Numbered from the stretch's first letter, positions 36,102 to 45,815 are shown. The stretch: 64,000 nt of DNA from Acuticoccus sp. I52.16.1 (GCF_022865125.1 NZ_CP094828.1:2108001-2172000); one strand, 5' to 3'. A program made the numbers and translations. The notes: generated from the letters alone by a model not told the origin.

Positions 36102-37019
36102 CTACTCGAGGACGGACCATTCGTCGGTCGGGTCGAAGGTCTCGATCGCGCCGGCGCGCTCCAGCGTGTCCTCGCCAAGGTCCGCCTCGTAGACGACGCC
36201 GTTCTCGCCCACCATGATCGACATGATCCCGCTCTCGCCATAGGCGGAGGGAAAGGCGAGGATCGCGTGGCCGGCGACCATGTTGCCGTTGATCATATAG
36301 TCGAACGCGCCGCCGGGGGCCGCGTCGCCCTGCCCCTCCAGGATACGGTAATAATAGCCGAAATAGGGGTCGGGCTCGACCTCTTCGCCGCCGATGCTGT
36401 ACCCTTGCGAGGACGCGCGGGCGATGAAGTCGCCGATCGGGCTTTCGGGCGCGCCGTCCTCCTGCGGCCAGTAGAGGCCGTTGCGCTCGCCCGGATCGCT
36501 CAGGATGGCGCCGGCGAATTCCATCACGCCGTCGCCGTCATAGTCGATCTGGCGGAAGGCGGCCTGGACGCGGACATAGGCGCGCAAGAGCTCGATCACG
36601 TCGAGCTCGTTCTCGCCGATGCGGCGGGCGGTCAGCTCCTCCCGGCCGGCCTCGGCATCGAACGACCAGGTGCCGTCCGGCGCGTGGACGATCGGGATCG
36701 GCACCGGCCACTGATCCTCGCCGATGTTGAGGATGGCGGTGTCCCCCTCCACCACGATCCGGTTCATCGCTTTGTAGCTGGCGAGGAAGTCGCCCCAGTC
36801 CTGGCGGTCGCGGGCGGGGTCGTCGGAGAAGATGACGTCCTCGCTCTCGGAACCGAAGGCGGCGAGGAGATCGTCGCGGCTCTGCGCTTCGAGCGCGGCG
36901 ACGACGGCTTCGACCGCCGCCTCGGGACTGTCGTAGGTGGCCGGCGTGGCGTGTGCGCCGCCCAGTGGCAGGACGCTGACCGCGAGGATGGCGAGTGCCC
37001 GGTTCATGTGTTGCCCCAT
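36102..37019 (-). CDS. Secreted DUF2950-family protein
   Basis: 305 residues with signal peptide MNRALAILAVSVLPLGGAHA (N-terminal ATG 37019, or ATG 37007). The mature part holds the DUF2950 features: YDSPEAAVEAVVAAL, a middle domain with the aromatic cluster YYYRILEGQGDAAPGGAF and YMINGNMVAGHAILAFPSAYGESGI. Periplasmic; function unknown. It lies 12 bases after the DUF3300 gene, its common partner. Confidence 0.9.
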   Translation of the reverse strand: MGQHMNRALAILAVSVLPLGGAHATPATYDSPEAAVEAVVAALEAQSRDDLLAAFGSESEDVIFSDDPARDRQDWGDFLASYKAMNRIVVEGDTAILNIGEDQWPVPIPIVHAPDGTWSFDAEAGREELTARRIGENELDVIELLRAYVRVQAAFRQIDYDGDGVMEFAGAILSDPGERNGLYWPQEDGAPESPIGDFIARASSQGYSIGGEEVEPDPYFGYYYRILEGQGDAAPGGAFDYMINGNMVAGHAILAFPSAYGESGIMSIMVGENGVVYEADLGEDTLERAGAIETFDPTDEWSVLE

Positions 37020-37031
37020 GGTTGATCGTCC

Positions 37032-38792
37032 TTACCGCCGGCGCCGTCCGCCGCCACCACGCTTGCCGCGTGCTCCCGCGGCGCGGGCGCGGCCGCCGTG
37101 CGAACTCTTGTGCATGGCGGTGCGCTTTGGCGCGGCGTGCCGCTGCGGCGCGCGGGCCGCCTTGGGCCGCGAGACGTTCTTGCTGGCCGCCGGGCGACGC
37201 GGCGCGGCGGCGCGCTTGGCGCTGCTGGCCTTGCCGCGGGAGGCGGCCTGGCGCGTCTTGCCCGCCGAGGGGTTGCGCGGCTTGGAGAGCGCCTTGCCGG
37301 ACGAGCCGCCCTTGCGCGGTGCAGTCGCGCGAGCGCCCCCCTGCCCGGCCGGCCGCTTGGCGACGTTGCCGCTCCCCGAACCCGCCTTCAGGCGCTGCTC
37401 GACCGAGCTCTGGTTGGGACGCCCGCCGGGCCGTCCGGCGTTCGGCCGGTTGCCCGCGGGCCGGTTGCCGGCGGGGCGGTTCCCCGCGGGCCGATTGGCG
37501 GCCGGACGGTTGGTGCCCGGCCGACCGGCCTGGCCGTTGTGGCGGTTCTCGATGCTCTGGCGCGCCTGGTGGCGCTTGCGATCGTCCGGCTTCCAGGCGC
37601 CCGGATTGTCGCCACCGGGGCGGTGCCCCGGCCGGCCGACGTCGGGACGGCCGGGCCGATCCGGGCGCCCGCCGGGACCATCGGGCCAGCCAGCCCCCGG
37701 ACGCCCCGGCCGATCGGGACCACCCGGCCGGTCGGGCCGGTAGTAGGGCGGATAACCCGGCCGGCCCGGACGCGGACCCCAGCCCGGACGCGGCGGCGGA
37801 CGATAGCCCGGACGCGGATAGACGTAGTGGTTGTCCCAGTGCACCCGCGGCGGGCCGTACCAATAATCACGATAATTGTCGTTGTAGATCGAGCTGATCG
37901 CGAGGCCGGTGCCGAAGGCGATCGCACCGGTCGCAAGCACCGCGCCGGTGTTCCAGCCGCTGTCGGTCGTCTCGACATAGACCGGCTGGGCGGGGGCGGG
38001 GGTGGTGTAGGTCGTCACCGGGTCGTAGGCCGGGACGTAGACCTTGTCGGGCTGGGCGGGCTCGATGACGATGGTGTTGTTCACCGTGTCGACGACTTGC
38101 GCCTCGTTGCTCTCCAGGTTGCCGACCGACTGGGCCCGCGCGCGCTGACGCTGGACGGCGTCGAGCACGCCGTCGCTCTGAGCCAGCATCGCGTCGCCCA
38201 GCGCCTCGGTCCAGTCGAGGTCCTGGTTCAGCATCTCGATCACGGTGGGGAAGCCGGCGGCGAGCATGGCGACGCTCTCGTCCCAGCCCTCGGCATTGGC
38301 CGCGGCCTCGCGCTGGTCGGCGGGGAGGTCCTTGTTCGCTTCCACCCAGCGGCCGGCCTTGACGACCTCCAGCGGGTAGGTGGCGGCGACGAGGAGCTGC
38401 GCGACCAGGTTGTCGGGATAGAGGGCGATGCGGGCGACGAGGGTGTCGAGCTCGTCGTCGCCCAGGAGCGCGCCGTCGGCGCCGGCGACGTCGCCCGTCG
38501 GCTCGACGAGGTCGGTCCCGGTCGGTTCGGCGACGGGAAGCGCGGTCTCGGTCAGGTAGTTGCCGCTGACGAAGCCCTGCGCGTCGCCCGCGGTCACGGA
38601 ACACCATGTCCCGCCGTCGTTGCAGTCGACGATGTCGACCGTGGTGCCGCTGGGAAGGACGCCGAGCGAATCGTAGTTGGTGCCCGGACCGGTGCGGAAG
38701 TTGACGCTCGACGTGGTGACGCCGGGGACGGCGTGCGCCGTCGCAGCAAGGAAGCACGCGGCCAACGCCGTCATGGACCGAAGAGATCGCAC
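37032..38792 (-). CDS. Secreted DUF3300 protein with N-terminal SH3b domain and long R/P/G tail
   Basis: 586 residues with signal peptide MRSLRSMTALAACFLAATAHA. A bacterial SH3 domain (about 22-90; VNFRTGPGTNYDSLGVLPSG) precedes DUF3300 (about 110-270; LVARIALYPDNLVAQLLVAA, WTEALGDAML). A linker with one hydrophobic stretch and aromatic-rich segments follows. The last 270 residues are disordered and highly basic: Arg/Pro/Gly repeats, short NRPAG repeats, then Lys/Arg/Ala-rich sequence. Such a tail could bind nucleic acid or anionic polymer at the cell surface; that is inference. Probably co-transcribed with DUF2950. Confidence 0.88.
   Translation of the reverse strand: MRSLRSMTALAACFLAATAHAVPGVTTSSVNFRTGPGTNYDSLGVLPSGTTVDIVDCNDGGTWCSVTAGDAQGFVSGNYLTETALPVAEPTGTDLVEPTGDVAGADGALLGDDELDTLVARIALYPDNLVAQLLVAATYPLEVVKAGRWVEANKDLPADQREAAANAEGWDESVAMLAAGFPTVIEMLNQDLDWTEALGDAMLAQSDGVLDAVQRQRARAQSVGNLESNEAQVVDTVNNTIVIEPAQPDKVYVPAYDPVTTYTTPAPAQPVYVETTDSGWNTGAVLATGAIAFGTGLAISSIYNDNYRDYWYGPPRVHWDNHYVYPRPGYRPPPRPGWGPRPGRPGYPPYYRPDRPGGPDRPGRPGAGWPDGPGGRPDRPGRPDVGRPGHRPGGDNPGAWKPDDRKRHQARQSIENRHNGQAGRPGTNRPAANRPAGNRPAGNRPAGNRPNAGRPGGRPNQSSVEQRLKAGSGSGNVAKRPAGQGGARATAPRKGGSSGKALSKPRNPSAGKTRQAASRGKASSAKRAAAPRRPAASKNVSRPKAARAPQRHAAPKRTAMHKSSHGGRARAAGARGKRGGGGRRRR
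37425..37525 (-). repeat. Short in-gene repeats encoding NRPAG units
   Basis: About four imperfect 12-15-base units within the DUF3300 gene encode NRPAA/NRPAG/NRPAG/NRPAG/NRPNAG. The repeats are protein-level low complexity, not a separate DNA element. They are open to slippage. Confidence 0.6.
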
Positions 38793-38926
38793 GCCACCGC
38801 CTCCTTCGAGGTTCTCTATCGCCGGTACACAAACTCTACGTGAGCAACTTTATGTTTAATTGCTCACCGCCACAAGCTCCGTAATTGCGGTAAGGTCGGG
38901 CGGCTTCATGTCGAACCCGTGGCGTT

Positions 38927-39862
38927 TCAGTCGGATTCCTTCAGCAGTCCGGCGACGCGCTTCAGAACCATCGCGGCGAAGTAGATCGGGAACTGGCCCA
39001 TCGCGACGTAGAGCCAAACGGTCTCCGGCAGCGCGGCGCCGGCGACGGCGAGGATGAGGCCCATGTTGCGCTGCGACGAGGTGATGGCGAGCGCCAGCGC
39101 GGTGCGCGAGCCGGCGGGTCGCAGCACCAGGAAGGACACCGTCAGCAGGCCGACATTGGCGCCGATGGCGATCACGCCGAGGACGGCCATGCCCCAAGGA
39201 TCCTGCAGCGCCGTCGGCACCACGTCACCCATCACGGCGGCCGCGAAGATGAACATCACGATGACGTTGATGCCGTCGAGCGCCTCGCGGTAGCGGATGA
39301 TGCGCCCGGCCCCGAGCGCCGCGCGGATCGCCAGCCCCACCGCCGCCGAGCCGGCCAGCATGCCGCCCAGCAGCAGCGCCAGGCGCAGCGGCGGCAGATC
39401 CACCGGGACGTCCGCCAGCGCGACGATCGCCGGGGCGAGGATAGGCATGGACAGCCCGGCGAGGACGACGGCCACGAGCGCGACGGTCCCGTCGAGGCCG
39501 ATCATGGTGGCGATCGACGGGGTCGCCATCATCGGCATGGTGACGACCTGCATCATCAGCGCCAGGAAGAGCTGGGGGGCGGCCGTGTCGACCCCGAAGA
39601 GCCGCAGCAGCGCCAAGGCGCCGAGCGGCACCGCGATCATGCACCAGACGAGGCTGAGGATCGCCACGCGCGGCTGGCGCACGGTGGCGCGCAGGCGCTC
39701 CGGATCGATGCGCAGGAAGGCGAGGACGAGGAGCGCGAAGACGCCCTCGCCGACATAAGGCCGCAGCAGGTCGCCCAGCATCGGGACGGCCATCGCGACG
39801 ATGAAGAGCACGACCAGAGCCCGCGGTCCCTGCCGCCCCAGCCACGAAAGCGCCGCGATCAC
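38927..39862 (-). CDS. Bile-acid/sodium symporter-like (BASS/SBF) membrane transporter
   Basis: 311 residues with nine or ten transmembrane helices. A GTG start at 39862 follows AAGG and gives VIAALSWLGRQGPRALVVLF. The pseudo-repeat architecture and the TSSQRNMGLILAV and MMQVVTMPMMATPS helix breaks resemble the SBF/BASS family, which moves organic anions with Na+. Substrate unknown. It lies between unrelated genes and seems to have its own transcript. Confidence 0.75.
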   Translation of the reverse strand: MIAALSWLGRQGPRALVVLFIVAMAVPMLGDLLRPYVGEGVFALLVLAFLRIDPERLRATVRQPRVAILSLVWCMIAVPLGALALLRLFGVDTAAPQLFLALMMQVVTMPMMATPSIATMIGLDGTVALVAVVLAGLSMPILAPAIVALADVPVDLPPLRLALLLGGMLAGSAAVGLAIRAALGAGRIIRYREALDGINVIVMFIFAAAVMGDVVPTALQDPWGMAVLGVIAIGANVGLLTVSFLVLRPAGSRTALALAITSSQRNMGLILAVAGAALPETVWLYVAMGQFPIYFAAMVLKRVAGLLKESD

Positions 39863-40081
39863 GCAGACGCCTTGCGGCGGAGGTCGAGGCGGGGCGGGCC
39901 GTCGGGCGGGGATCTCACGGGCGGGTCGCTTCGGTGGAGGGTGGCGGGACGCGGGGCTGGACCGCGACGCGCCGGTCCGCTGCGGACCATAGGCCGATCG
40001 TCCCGCACCCGGTAGCAGGCGCCGCGGCATGGCTGACCGGCCGGGGACGGCCGGCCGATCGTCGATGCGCGGCGCGGAGCG

Positions 40082-41614
40082 TCAGGCCTTGAAGGCCCCG
40101 GCGTGCTTCTCGCGCAGGACGTTCTTCTGCACCTTGCCCATCGTATTGCGCGGCAGGGCGTCGACGAAGTCGATCAGCTTGGGCTGCTTGAAGCGGGCGA
40201 GCTTGTCGGCCAGCGCGGCCTCGATGGTGGCGGCGTCCAGCGTCTCGCCGGCGCGCGGAACCACCACGGCCACCACGCCCTCCCCGAAGTCCGGATGCGG
40301 CACGCCGATGACGGCCGACTCGTCGACCCCCGGCAGCTCGTCGATGACGCTCTCGACCTCCTTCGGGTAGACGTTGAAGCCGCCCGAGATGATGAGATCC
40401 TTGCCGCGGCCGACGATGTGGACATAGCCGCGCTCGTCCACCTTGCCGAGATCGCCGGTGGTGAACCAGCCGTCCGCGGCCAGCTCCTCGGCGGTCTTCT
40501 CCGGCATCCGCCAGTAGCCCTGGAAGACGTTCGGCCCCTTCACCTGGATCATGCCGATCTCGCCCTGCGGCAGGACCTTGACCTCTTTCGTCTCCGGCTC
40601 GACGACGCGCAGCTCCACGCCCGGCAGCGGGAAGCCGACTGTCCCCGCGCGGCGGTCGCCGTCGTAGGGGTTGGAGGTGTTCATGTTCGTCTCGGTCATG
40701 CCGTAGCGCTCGAGGATCGCCTTGCCGGTGATCTTGGCGAACTGGTCGTGCGTCTCGGCCAGCAGCGGCGCGGAGCCGGAGACGAAGAGGCGCATGTTCT
40801 TCGACGCCTCGGCCAGCGCCGGCTCGGCGACGAGGCGGACGTAGAAGGTCGGCACGCCCATGATCGCGCTCGCCCGCGGCATCAGCGCGACCGCCTCCTT
40901 GGCGTCGAACTTCGGCAGGAAGATCATCGACGCGCCGGCGATCATGACGACGTTGGTCGCCACGAACAGGCCGTGCGTGTGGTAGATCGGCAGCGCGTGG
41001 ATGAGGACGTCGTCCTTGGTGAAGCGCCAGTGCCCGACCAGCGTCTCGGAGTTGGACGCCAGGTTGGCGTGGGAGAGCATCGCCCCCTTGGAGCGGCCCG
41101 TCGTGCCGGAGGTGTAGAGGATCGCGGCGAGGTCGTCCGGCCCGCGCGGCACGTCGTTCTCGATGCCGAGGCCCTCGGAGACACCCGCCAGGAAGGAGCC
41201 GGCGGGAACGTCCGGCGCGGTCCACACGCCGAGCGTCTCCAGCTTGGCGCCGACCTTTTCGGCGATGGGGCGGATGGCGGCCTCGTCCTTCGGGTCGCAC
41301 ACCACCAGCGCCGGCTCGGCATCGCCGACGAAATAGGCGACCTCGGCGGCGGTGTAGGCGGTGTTGAGCGGCAGGAAGACACCGCCGGCCCGCACCACGG
41401 CGAGGTACAGCATCAACGCTTCGATGGATTTCGGCACCTGGACGGCGACGCGATCGCCCGGCGTCACGCCCAGCTCGATCAGGCGGGCGGCGAACCGGCC
41501 GGACACGCGGCGCACGTCGCCGTAGGTGTAGTGACGCGTCGGGTTGCCGGGGATCTCGGCAAAGGGGGCGGCGTCGTCCTTCCCGGCGAGAAGGGCGTCG
41601 ATGAGGTGGTTCAT
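40082..41614 (-). CDS. matB: Malonyl-CoA synthetase
   Basis: 510 residues. Adenylate-forming acyl-CoA synthetase with ILYTSGTTGRSKGAMLSH (P-loop), HALPIYHTHGLF, ERYGMTETNMNTSNP, GWFTTGDLGKVDERGYVHIVGRGKDLI and the C-terminal lysine region GKVQKNVLR. These fit MatB. Its ATG overlaps the stop of the TRAP large-permease gene, so malonate uptake and activation are coupled. A malonyl-CoA decarboxylase gene (matA) is not nearby. Confidence 0.93.
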   Translation of the reverse strand: MNHLIDALLAGKDDAAPFAEIPGNPTRHYTYGDVRRVSGRFAARLIELGVTPGDRVAVQVPKSIEALMLYLAVVRAGGVFLPLNTAYTAAEVAYFVGDAEPALVVCDPKDEAAIRPIAEKVGAKLETLGVWTAPDVPAGSFLAGVSEGLGIENDVPRGPDDLAAILYTSGTTGRSKGAMLSHANLASNSETLVGHWRFTKDDVLIHALPIYHTHGLFVATNVVMIAGASMIFLPKFDAKEAVALMPRASAIMGVPTFYVRLVAEPALAEASKNMRLFVSGSAPLLAETHDQFAKITGKAILERYGMTETNMNTSNPYDGDRRAGTVGFPLPGVELRVVEPETKEVKVLPQGEIGMIQVKGPNVFQGYWRMPEKTAEELAADGWFTTGDLGKVDERGYVHIVGRGKDLIISGGFNVYPKEVESVIDELPGVDESAVIGVPHPDFGEGVVAVVVPRAGETLDAATIEAALADKLARFKQPKLIDFVDALPRNTMGKVQKNVLREKHAGAFKA

Positions 41615-42930
41615 AGGGCAGGTCCCATGAGAAGATTGGGCAGTCCGGTCGCGAGCCAGGGGAAGATCGACAGGATCACGATCGCGACGATCATGCATAG
41701 GACATAGGGGAGCGATCCGAGAAGGATCGTTTTCAGCGGAATGTCCGGCGCGATGCCGTTGATGACATAGAGGTTGAGGCCGACGGGCGGAGAGATCAGC
41801 CCGATTTCCATGTTGATCGTCAAAATCACCGCGAACCAATAGGGGTCGAAGCCGGCGGAGGTGACGATCGGCAGGAGGATCGGCGCCGTCATCAGGATGA
41901 CCGCGACCGGTGGCAGGAAGAACCCGGCGACCAGCAGGAAGACGTTGATCACCGTCATCAGGACCCAGCGGTTGACCTCGAGATCCTTGATCCACTCGGC
42001 GATCGACTGGGTGACGAAAAGGTTCGACATCATGAACGCGAACACGCCCGCCGCGCCGATGATGAAGAGGATCATCACGCTCTCGCGGGTGGAGTCGCGC
42101 AGGACGACCCAAAGCGCCTTCGGGTGGAACAGCCGGTAGATGACGACGGCGACGACGATGCACAGGAGCGCGCCGACCGCGGCCGTCTCCGACGGGGTCG
42201 CGACGCCGCCATAGAGGGCGTAGAGGACGCCGACGATGATGGCAAGGAAGGGCAGCACCCGCGGCAGCATCTCGGCCCGCTCCGCCCACGTGTAGCGCGT
42301 GGCCGACAGCGCGACGTGCGCCGCCCCCTGCCGCCAGGTCGAGAAGATCGACCAGGCCATGAAGAGCACCACCAGGACGAGGCCCGGCACGACGCCGGCG
42401 AGGAAGAGCCGGCCGATCGAGGTCTCGGTCGAGATGCCGTAGACGATCATGGTGACGGAGGGCGGAATGAGGATGCCGAGCGTACCGCCCGCGGCGATGG
42501 AGCCGGCCGCCACCGAGGACGGGTAGCCGCGCTTCCTCATCTCGGGGATGCCCATCTTGCCGATCGCCGCGCACGTGGCGGGCGAGGAGCCGGACATCGC
42601 CGCGAACAGCGCGCAGGCGCCCAGGTTGGACACGACGAGGCCGCCGGGGACACGTGTCAGCCAGCGGTCGAGCGCCTCGTAGAGGTCGGCCCCGGCGCGC
42701 GTGGAGGCGATCGACGCGCCCATGATGATGAACATCGGCAGCGACAGGAGCGCGAAGTCGTCGAGGTTGGCGAAGAAGATCTCCGGCAGCAGCTCCAGCG
42801 AGGCCGGGCCGTCGAACACCAGGAGGAAAAGGGTCGACACCACCAAGAGGCCGACGGCGACGGAGATGCCCGAGAACAGGACGACCACCGTGGCGAGCCC
42901 GATGAGGGCACCGAGAGTCAACGGGTCCAT
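41611..42930 (-). CDS. TRAP transporter large permease (DctM family)
   Basis: 439 residues with about 12 helices. ATG 42930 has CGGAG upstream, inside the end of the small-permease gene. Typical DctM signatures: MSGSSPATCAAIGKMGIPEM, AAGGTLGILIPPSVTMIVYG, and GLNLYVINGIAP. Membrane channel of a tripartite Na+-driven importer, with DctQ and DctP encoded upstream. Substrate probably malonate because matB follows. Confidence 0.95.
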   Translation of the reverse strand: MDPLTLGALIGLATVVVLFSGISVAVGLLVVSTLFLLVFDGPASLELLPEIFFANLDDFALLSLPMFIIMGASIASTRAGADLYEALDRWLTRVPGGLVVSNLGACALFAAMSGSSPATCAAIGKMGIPEMRKRGYPSSVAAGSIAAGGTLGILIPPSVTMIVYGISTETSIGRLFLAGVVPGLVLVVLFMAWSIFSTWRQGAAHVALSATRYTWAERAEMLPRVLPFLAIIVGVLYALYGGVATPSETAAVGALLCIVVAVVIYRLFHPKALWVVLRDSTRESVMILFIIGAAGVFAFMMSNLFVTQSIAEWIKDLEVNRWVLMTVINVFLLVAGFFLPPVAVILMTAPILLPIVTSAGFDPYWFAVILTINMEIGLISPPVGLNLYVINGIAPDIPLKTILLGSLPYVLCMIVAIVILSIFPWLATGLPNLLMGPAL

Positions 42931-42934
42931 CGGC

Positions 42935-43546
42935 TCACTCCGAAGGTTGGGAGAGCGCGGCCTTCTCGCCCGCATCCGGCCGCTCGGGCGCGGAGGGGAT
43001 GGCGGCGCCGAGGGTCGGCTCGGCCAGCGGCGGCGGCGCGGGGGCGATGATGTCGGCGATGAGCTGCAGCGAATAGAGCGCGAAGCCGATCGGCAGGGCG
43101 ACGTAGGGGATCCACAGCTTGACGCCCCAGACGGTGTCCGAGCGCCAGTTGCGCTCCAGAGCGAAGCTGAACAGCTCGTAGCCGTAGAAGAGCATCAGGA
43201 GGGCGATCGCCAGCGTCAGCAGCGTCGTCGCACCGACCAGGATCCGCCGCGCCCGCGGCGGCAGCAGCAACGGGACCAGCTCCACGTTCACGTGCCCGCG
43301 CAGGAGCTGGACGTAGGGGAGGCCGATGAGCGTCGCGCCGATCATCAGGTAGGTGACGGCCTCGGTCTGCCAGATGGTGGATTGGTTCAACACGAAGCGC
43401 ACGAAGATGAGCTGGCAGGTGATGACCACCGACGCGACGATCATCGCCGCGGACAGGGCGCCGCAGATGCGCGAGACGGTGCGCACCGCACGCCCGAACG
43501 CGGTTGCCGGCCCCCTGGGGGGCCGGCTGGTCTCGATAGAGGTCAT
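42935..43546 (-). CDS. TRAP transporter small permease (DctQ family)
   Basis: 203 residues with four transmembrane helices (about 20-40, 65-85, 105-125, 145-165). The DctQ-type core is visible: QLIFVRFVLNQSTIWQTEAV, then YVQLLRGHVNVELV. Partner of the large permease. Five bases separate it from DctM; 22 bases follow the binding-protein gene. Confidence 0.93.
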   Translation of the reverse strand: MTSIETSRPPRGPATAFGRAVRTVSRICGALSAAMIVASVVITCQLIFVRFVLNQSTIWQTEAVTYLMIGATLIGLPYVQLLRGHVNVELVPLLLPPRARRILVGATTLLTLAIALLMLFYGYELFSFALERNWRSDTVWGVKLWIPYVALPIGFALYSLQLIADIIAPAPPPLAEPTLGAAIPSAPERPDAGEKAALSQPSE

Positions 43547-43568
43547 AGGGTCGACCAGGCGGGGTGGA

Positions 43569-44543
43569 TCATTCGACCGCGAGTGCGGCGTCGAGGAGCT
43601 TCTGCCCGTCCGGCGTCTCGGCGACGAACTCCTTGTAGGAGGACTCCTTGGCGACGTCGCGCCAGGCGTTGAACTCCTCCTCGCTCATCTCGGCGATCTC
43701 GACCCCGGCTTCGCGGAACTTCTGCGTGGCCGCCTCGTCCTCCAGCTTGGCCTCCTCCAGGTAGTAGGCCTGCGCCTTGGCACCCGCCTCCAGAAGGGCC
43801 TTCTGCTGGTCCTCGGTGAGGCTCTCGAAGGTCGACTTGTTCATGAGCAGGGGCTGATACATGAACCAGAGCGAATAATCGGACACTGGCGTGAAGCACT
43901 TCACCTGCTCGTACAGGCGGTAGGAGACGAAGCTCGACGAGGAGGTGTTGGCCGCGTCCACCACGCCCGACTGCATCGCCGAGTAGAGCTCGGACGACGG
44001 CAGCGAGGTGATCGACGCCCCGGCCTGCGCCAGCATCTGCTCGAACGCCTTGCCGGCGGCGCGCATCTGCTTGCCCTTCACGGTGTCCGGCCCGGTCACG
44101 CACTCCTCCGCACCCGCGAAGCCGCCGGCGAGGTAGCCGTGGACGAGGACCATCACGTCGTCTTCGGCCATGATCTTCTCGAGCTCGTCCATGAACGGCG
44201 AGTCGACCAGGCGGGCGGCGTGATCGTGGCTCTTCACGAGGCCCGGCATCAGGGTGAGGTTGTAGGCGGGACGCTGGCCGCCGGCATAGGAGAGCGGCAG
44301 GACCGTCATGTCGAGCCGGCCGCGCGACAGCGGGTTGTACTGCTCGTTGGCCTTGAACAGCGAGGCCGACGGGTAGATCTGGATGTTGATGCCGTCGTCG
44401 GCGACTTCGTCGGCCACCATCTGCGCCACCTTGTGGCGAACGTCGCTGGTGGACCACTGGTGGCTGAGCTTGAGGTCCACGGCGAAGGCCATGGTCGGGA
44501 CCAGAGCGAGCGCGGCGACGGACGCCGTCAGTCGAAAGAACAT
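43569..44543 (-). CDS. TRAP transporter substrate-binding protein (DctP family)
   Basis: 324 residues from ATG 44543, which has GGAGG six bases upstream; an ATG five codons earlier lacks spacing. Signal peptide MFFRLTASVAALALVPTMAFA, then DctP fold: DLKLSHQWSTSDVRHKVAQM, YPSASLFKANEQYNPLSRGR, MRAAGKAFEQML, and the helical C-terminus. Periplasmic receptor of the presumed malonate importer. First gene of dctPQM-matB. Confidence 0.94.
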   Translation of the reverse strand: MFFRLTASVAALALVPTMAFAVDLKLSHQWSTSDVRHKVAQMVADEVADDGINIQIYPSASLFKANEQYNPLSRGRLDMTVLPLSYAGGQRPAYNLTLMPGLVKSHDHAARLVDSPFMDELEKIMAEDDVMVLVHGYLAGGFAGAEECVTGPDTVKGKQMRAAGKAFEQMLAQAGASITSLPSSELYSAMQSGVVDAANTSSSSFVSYRLYEQVKCFTPVSDYSLWFMYQPLLMNKSTFESLTEDQQKALLEAGAKAQAYYLEEAKLEDEAATQKFREAGVEIAEMSEEEFNAWRDVAKESSYKEFVAETPDGQKLLDAALAVE

Positions 44544-44662
44544 GTTTTTCCTCCCCATCGAGCGGCCGTCTTCGGACCGCTTCGGATCGCCGCAGCCTGC
44601 TTGTTGTCGGCCGCATAATCAAGGCAGTATTCGCGGCGGACGGGGGCTTTCGGCCCGAGGGG

Positions 44663-45727
44663 TCAGATCCAGCCCATCAGCTCGCGCCGCACGACGTGCT
44701 CGATCACCGCCATGCCGTGGTCGCTGTCGTTGAGGCAGGGGACGGCGGAGAACTTCTCGCCGCCCGCCTCGTGGAAATATTCGGCGTTCTCGCCGGCGAT
44801 TTCCTCCAGCGTCTCCAGGCAGTCGGTCACGAAGCCGGGCATCATGACGGCGATCTTCTTCACGCCTTTGCCGGGCAGGCTCTTCACCGTCGCGTCGGTA
44901 TAGGGCTTGATCCACTCCGCCTTGCCGAAGCGCGACTGGAAGGTGACCATCAGCCTGCCGTCCGGCCAGCCGAGCCGCTCTTGCAGCAGCCGCGTCGTCT
45001 TGTGGCAATGGCAGTGGTAGGGGTCGCCCTTGTCGAGGTAGTCCTGCGGGATGCCGTGATAAGAGGTCAGCACCATGTCGGGCTCGAAGTCGAGTGTGGC
45101 GAGATGGTCGGTCAGCGAGCGGGCCAGCGCGTCGATATAGATCGGGTCGTCGCAATATTGCGGCACGGTGCGCAGCGCCGGCTGCCAGCGCATCGCTTTC
45201 AGCGCATCGAACGCCTTGTCGTTGACGGTGGCGGTCGTCGCCGCGGCATACTGCGGATAGAGCGGGAAGAGCAGGATGCGCTCGCACCCCTTCGCCTGGA
45301 GCGCCTCCAGCTTCTCCTTGATGGGCGGCAGGCCGTAGCGCATCGCCCATTCGACCTCGATGCGCGGGTCGGTCGACAGCGTCGCGGCGAGCTTCTCGGC
45401 CTGGCTGCGGGTGACGGTCTTGAGCGGCGACTCGTCCAGCTCGCGGTTCCACACCTCGTCGTAGGCCTTGCCGGACGCCTGCGGCCGCTTGGACAGGATG
45501 ACGAGGTTGAGGAGCGGCCACCAGATGGCGCGCGGCACCTCGATCACGCGGCGATCGGAGAGGAACTCCTTGAGGTAGCGGCGCATGGGCCAGTAGCTGG
45601 TCCCCTCGGGCGTGCCGAGGTTGACGAGCAGCACCCCGACGCGGCCGAACTTCACGGGCGGATGATCGGCCGGGAGCTGCCCGGGACGCCCGGCGAACGG
45701 CTCGACCTTGGTCTCGATCATGTCCAT
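44663..45727 (-). CDS. hemH: Ferrochelatase
   Basis: 354 residues. Inserts Fe2+ into protoporphyrin IX (or coproporphyrin III) to finish heme. Motifs: GVLLVNLGTPE at the N-terminus, the active-site SYHGIPQDYLDKGDPY with catalytic His, TFQSRFGKAEWIKPYTD, and PGFVTDCLETLEEI. No C-terminal cysteine set for an iron-sulfur cluster is seen. Single gene on the minus strand; upstream of it is the GFA gene. Confidence 0.97.
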   Translation of the reverse strand: MDMIETKVEPFAGRPGQLPADHPPVKFGRVGVLLVNLGTPEGTSYWPMRRYLKEFLSDRRVIEVPRAIWWPLLNLVILSKRPQASGKAYDEVWNRELDESPLKTVTRSQAEKLAATLSTDPRIEVEWAMRYGLPPIKEKLEALQAKGCERILLFPLYPQYAAATTATVNDKAFDALKAMRWQPALRTVPQYCDDPIYIDALARSLTDHLATLDFEPDMVLTSYHGIPQDYLDKGDPYHCHCHKTTRLLQERLGWPDGRLMVTFQSRFGKAEWIKPYTDATVKSLPGKGVKKIAVMMPGFVTDCLETLEEIAGENAEYFHEAGGEKFSAVPCLNDSDHGMAVIEHVVRRELMGWI

Positions 45728-45815
45728 GGTTCAGAACTCCTCCAGCTCGGATCTACATATCACCCGAGCGGGGGAGTTCGACCCCACCGTTCGCCGCAGT
45801 CCGCCGGGACGGCTT

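Noticed and set aside
37425-37760. Possible CRISPR-like or tandem DNA repeat
   Set aside because: The short repeats are in-frame codons for Arg/Pro/Gly-rich protein sequence, with no spacers or conserved repeat length.
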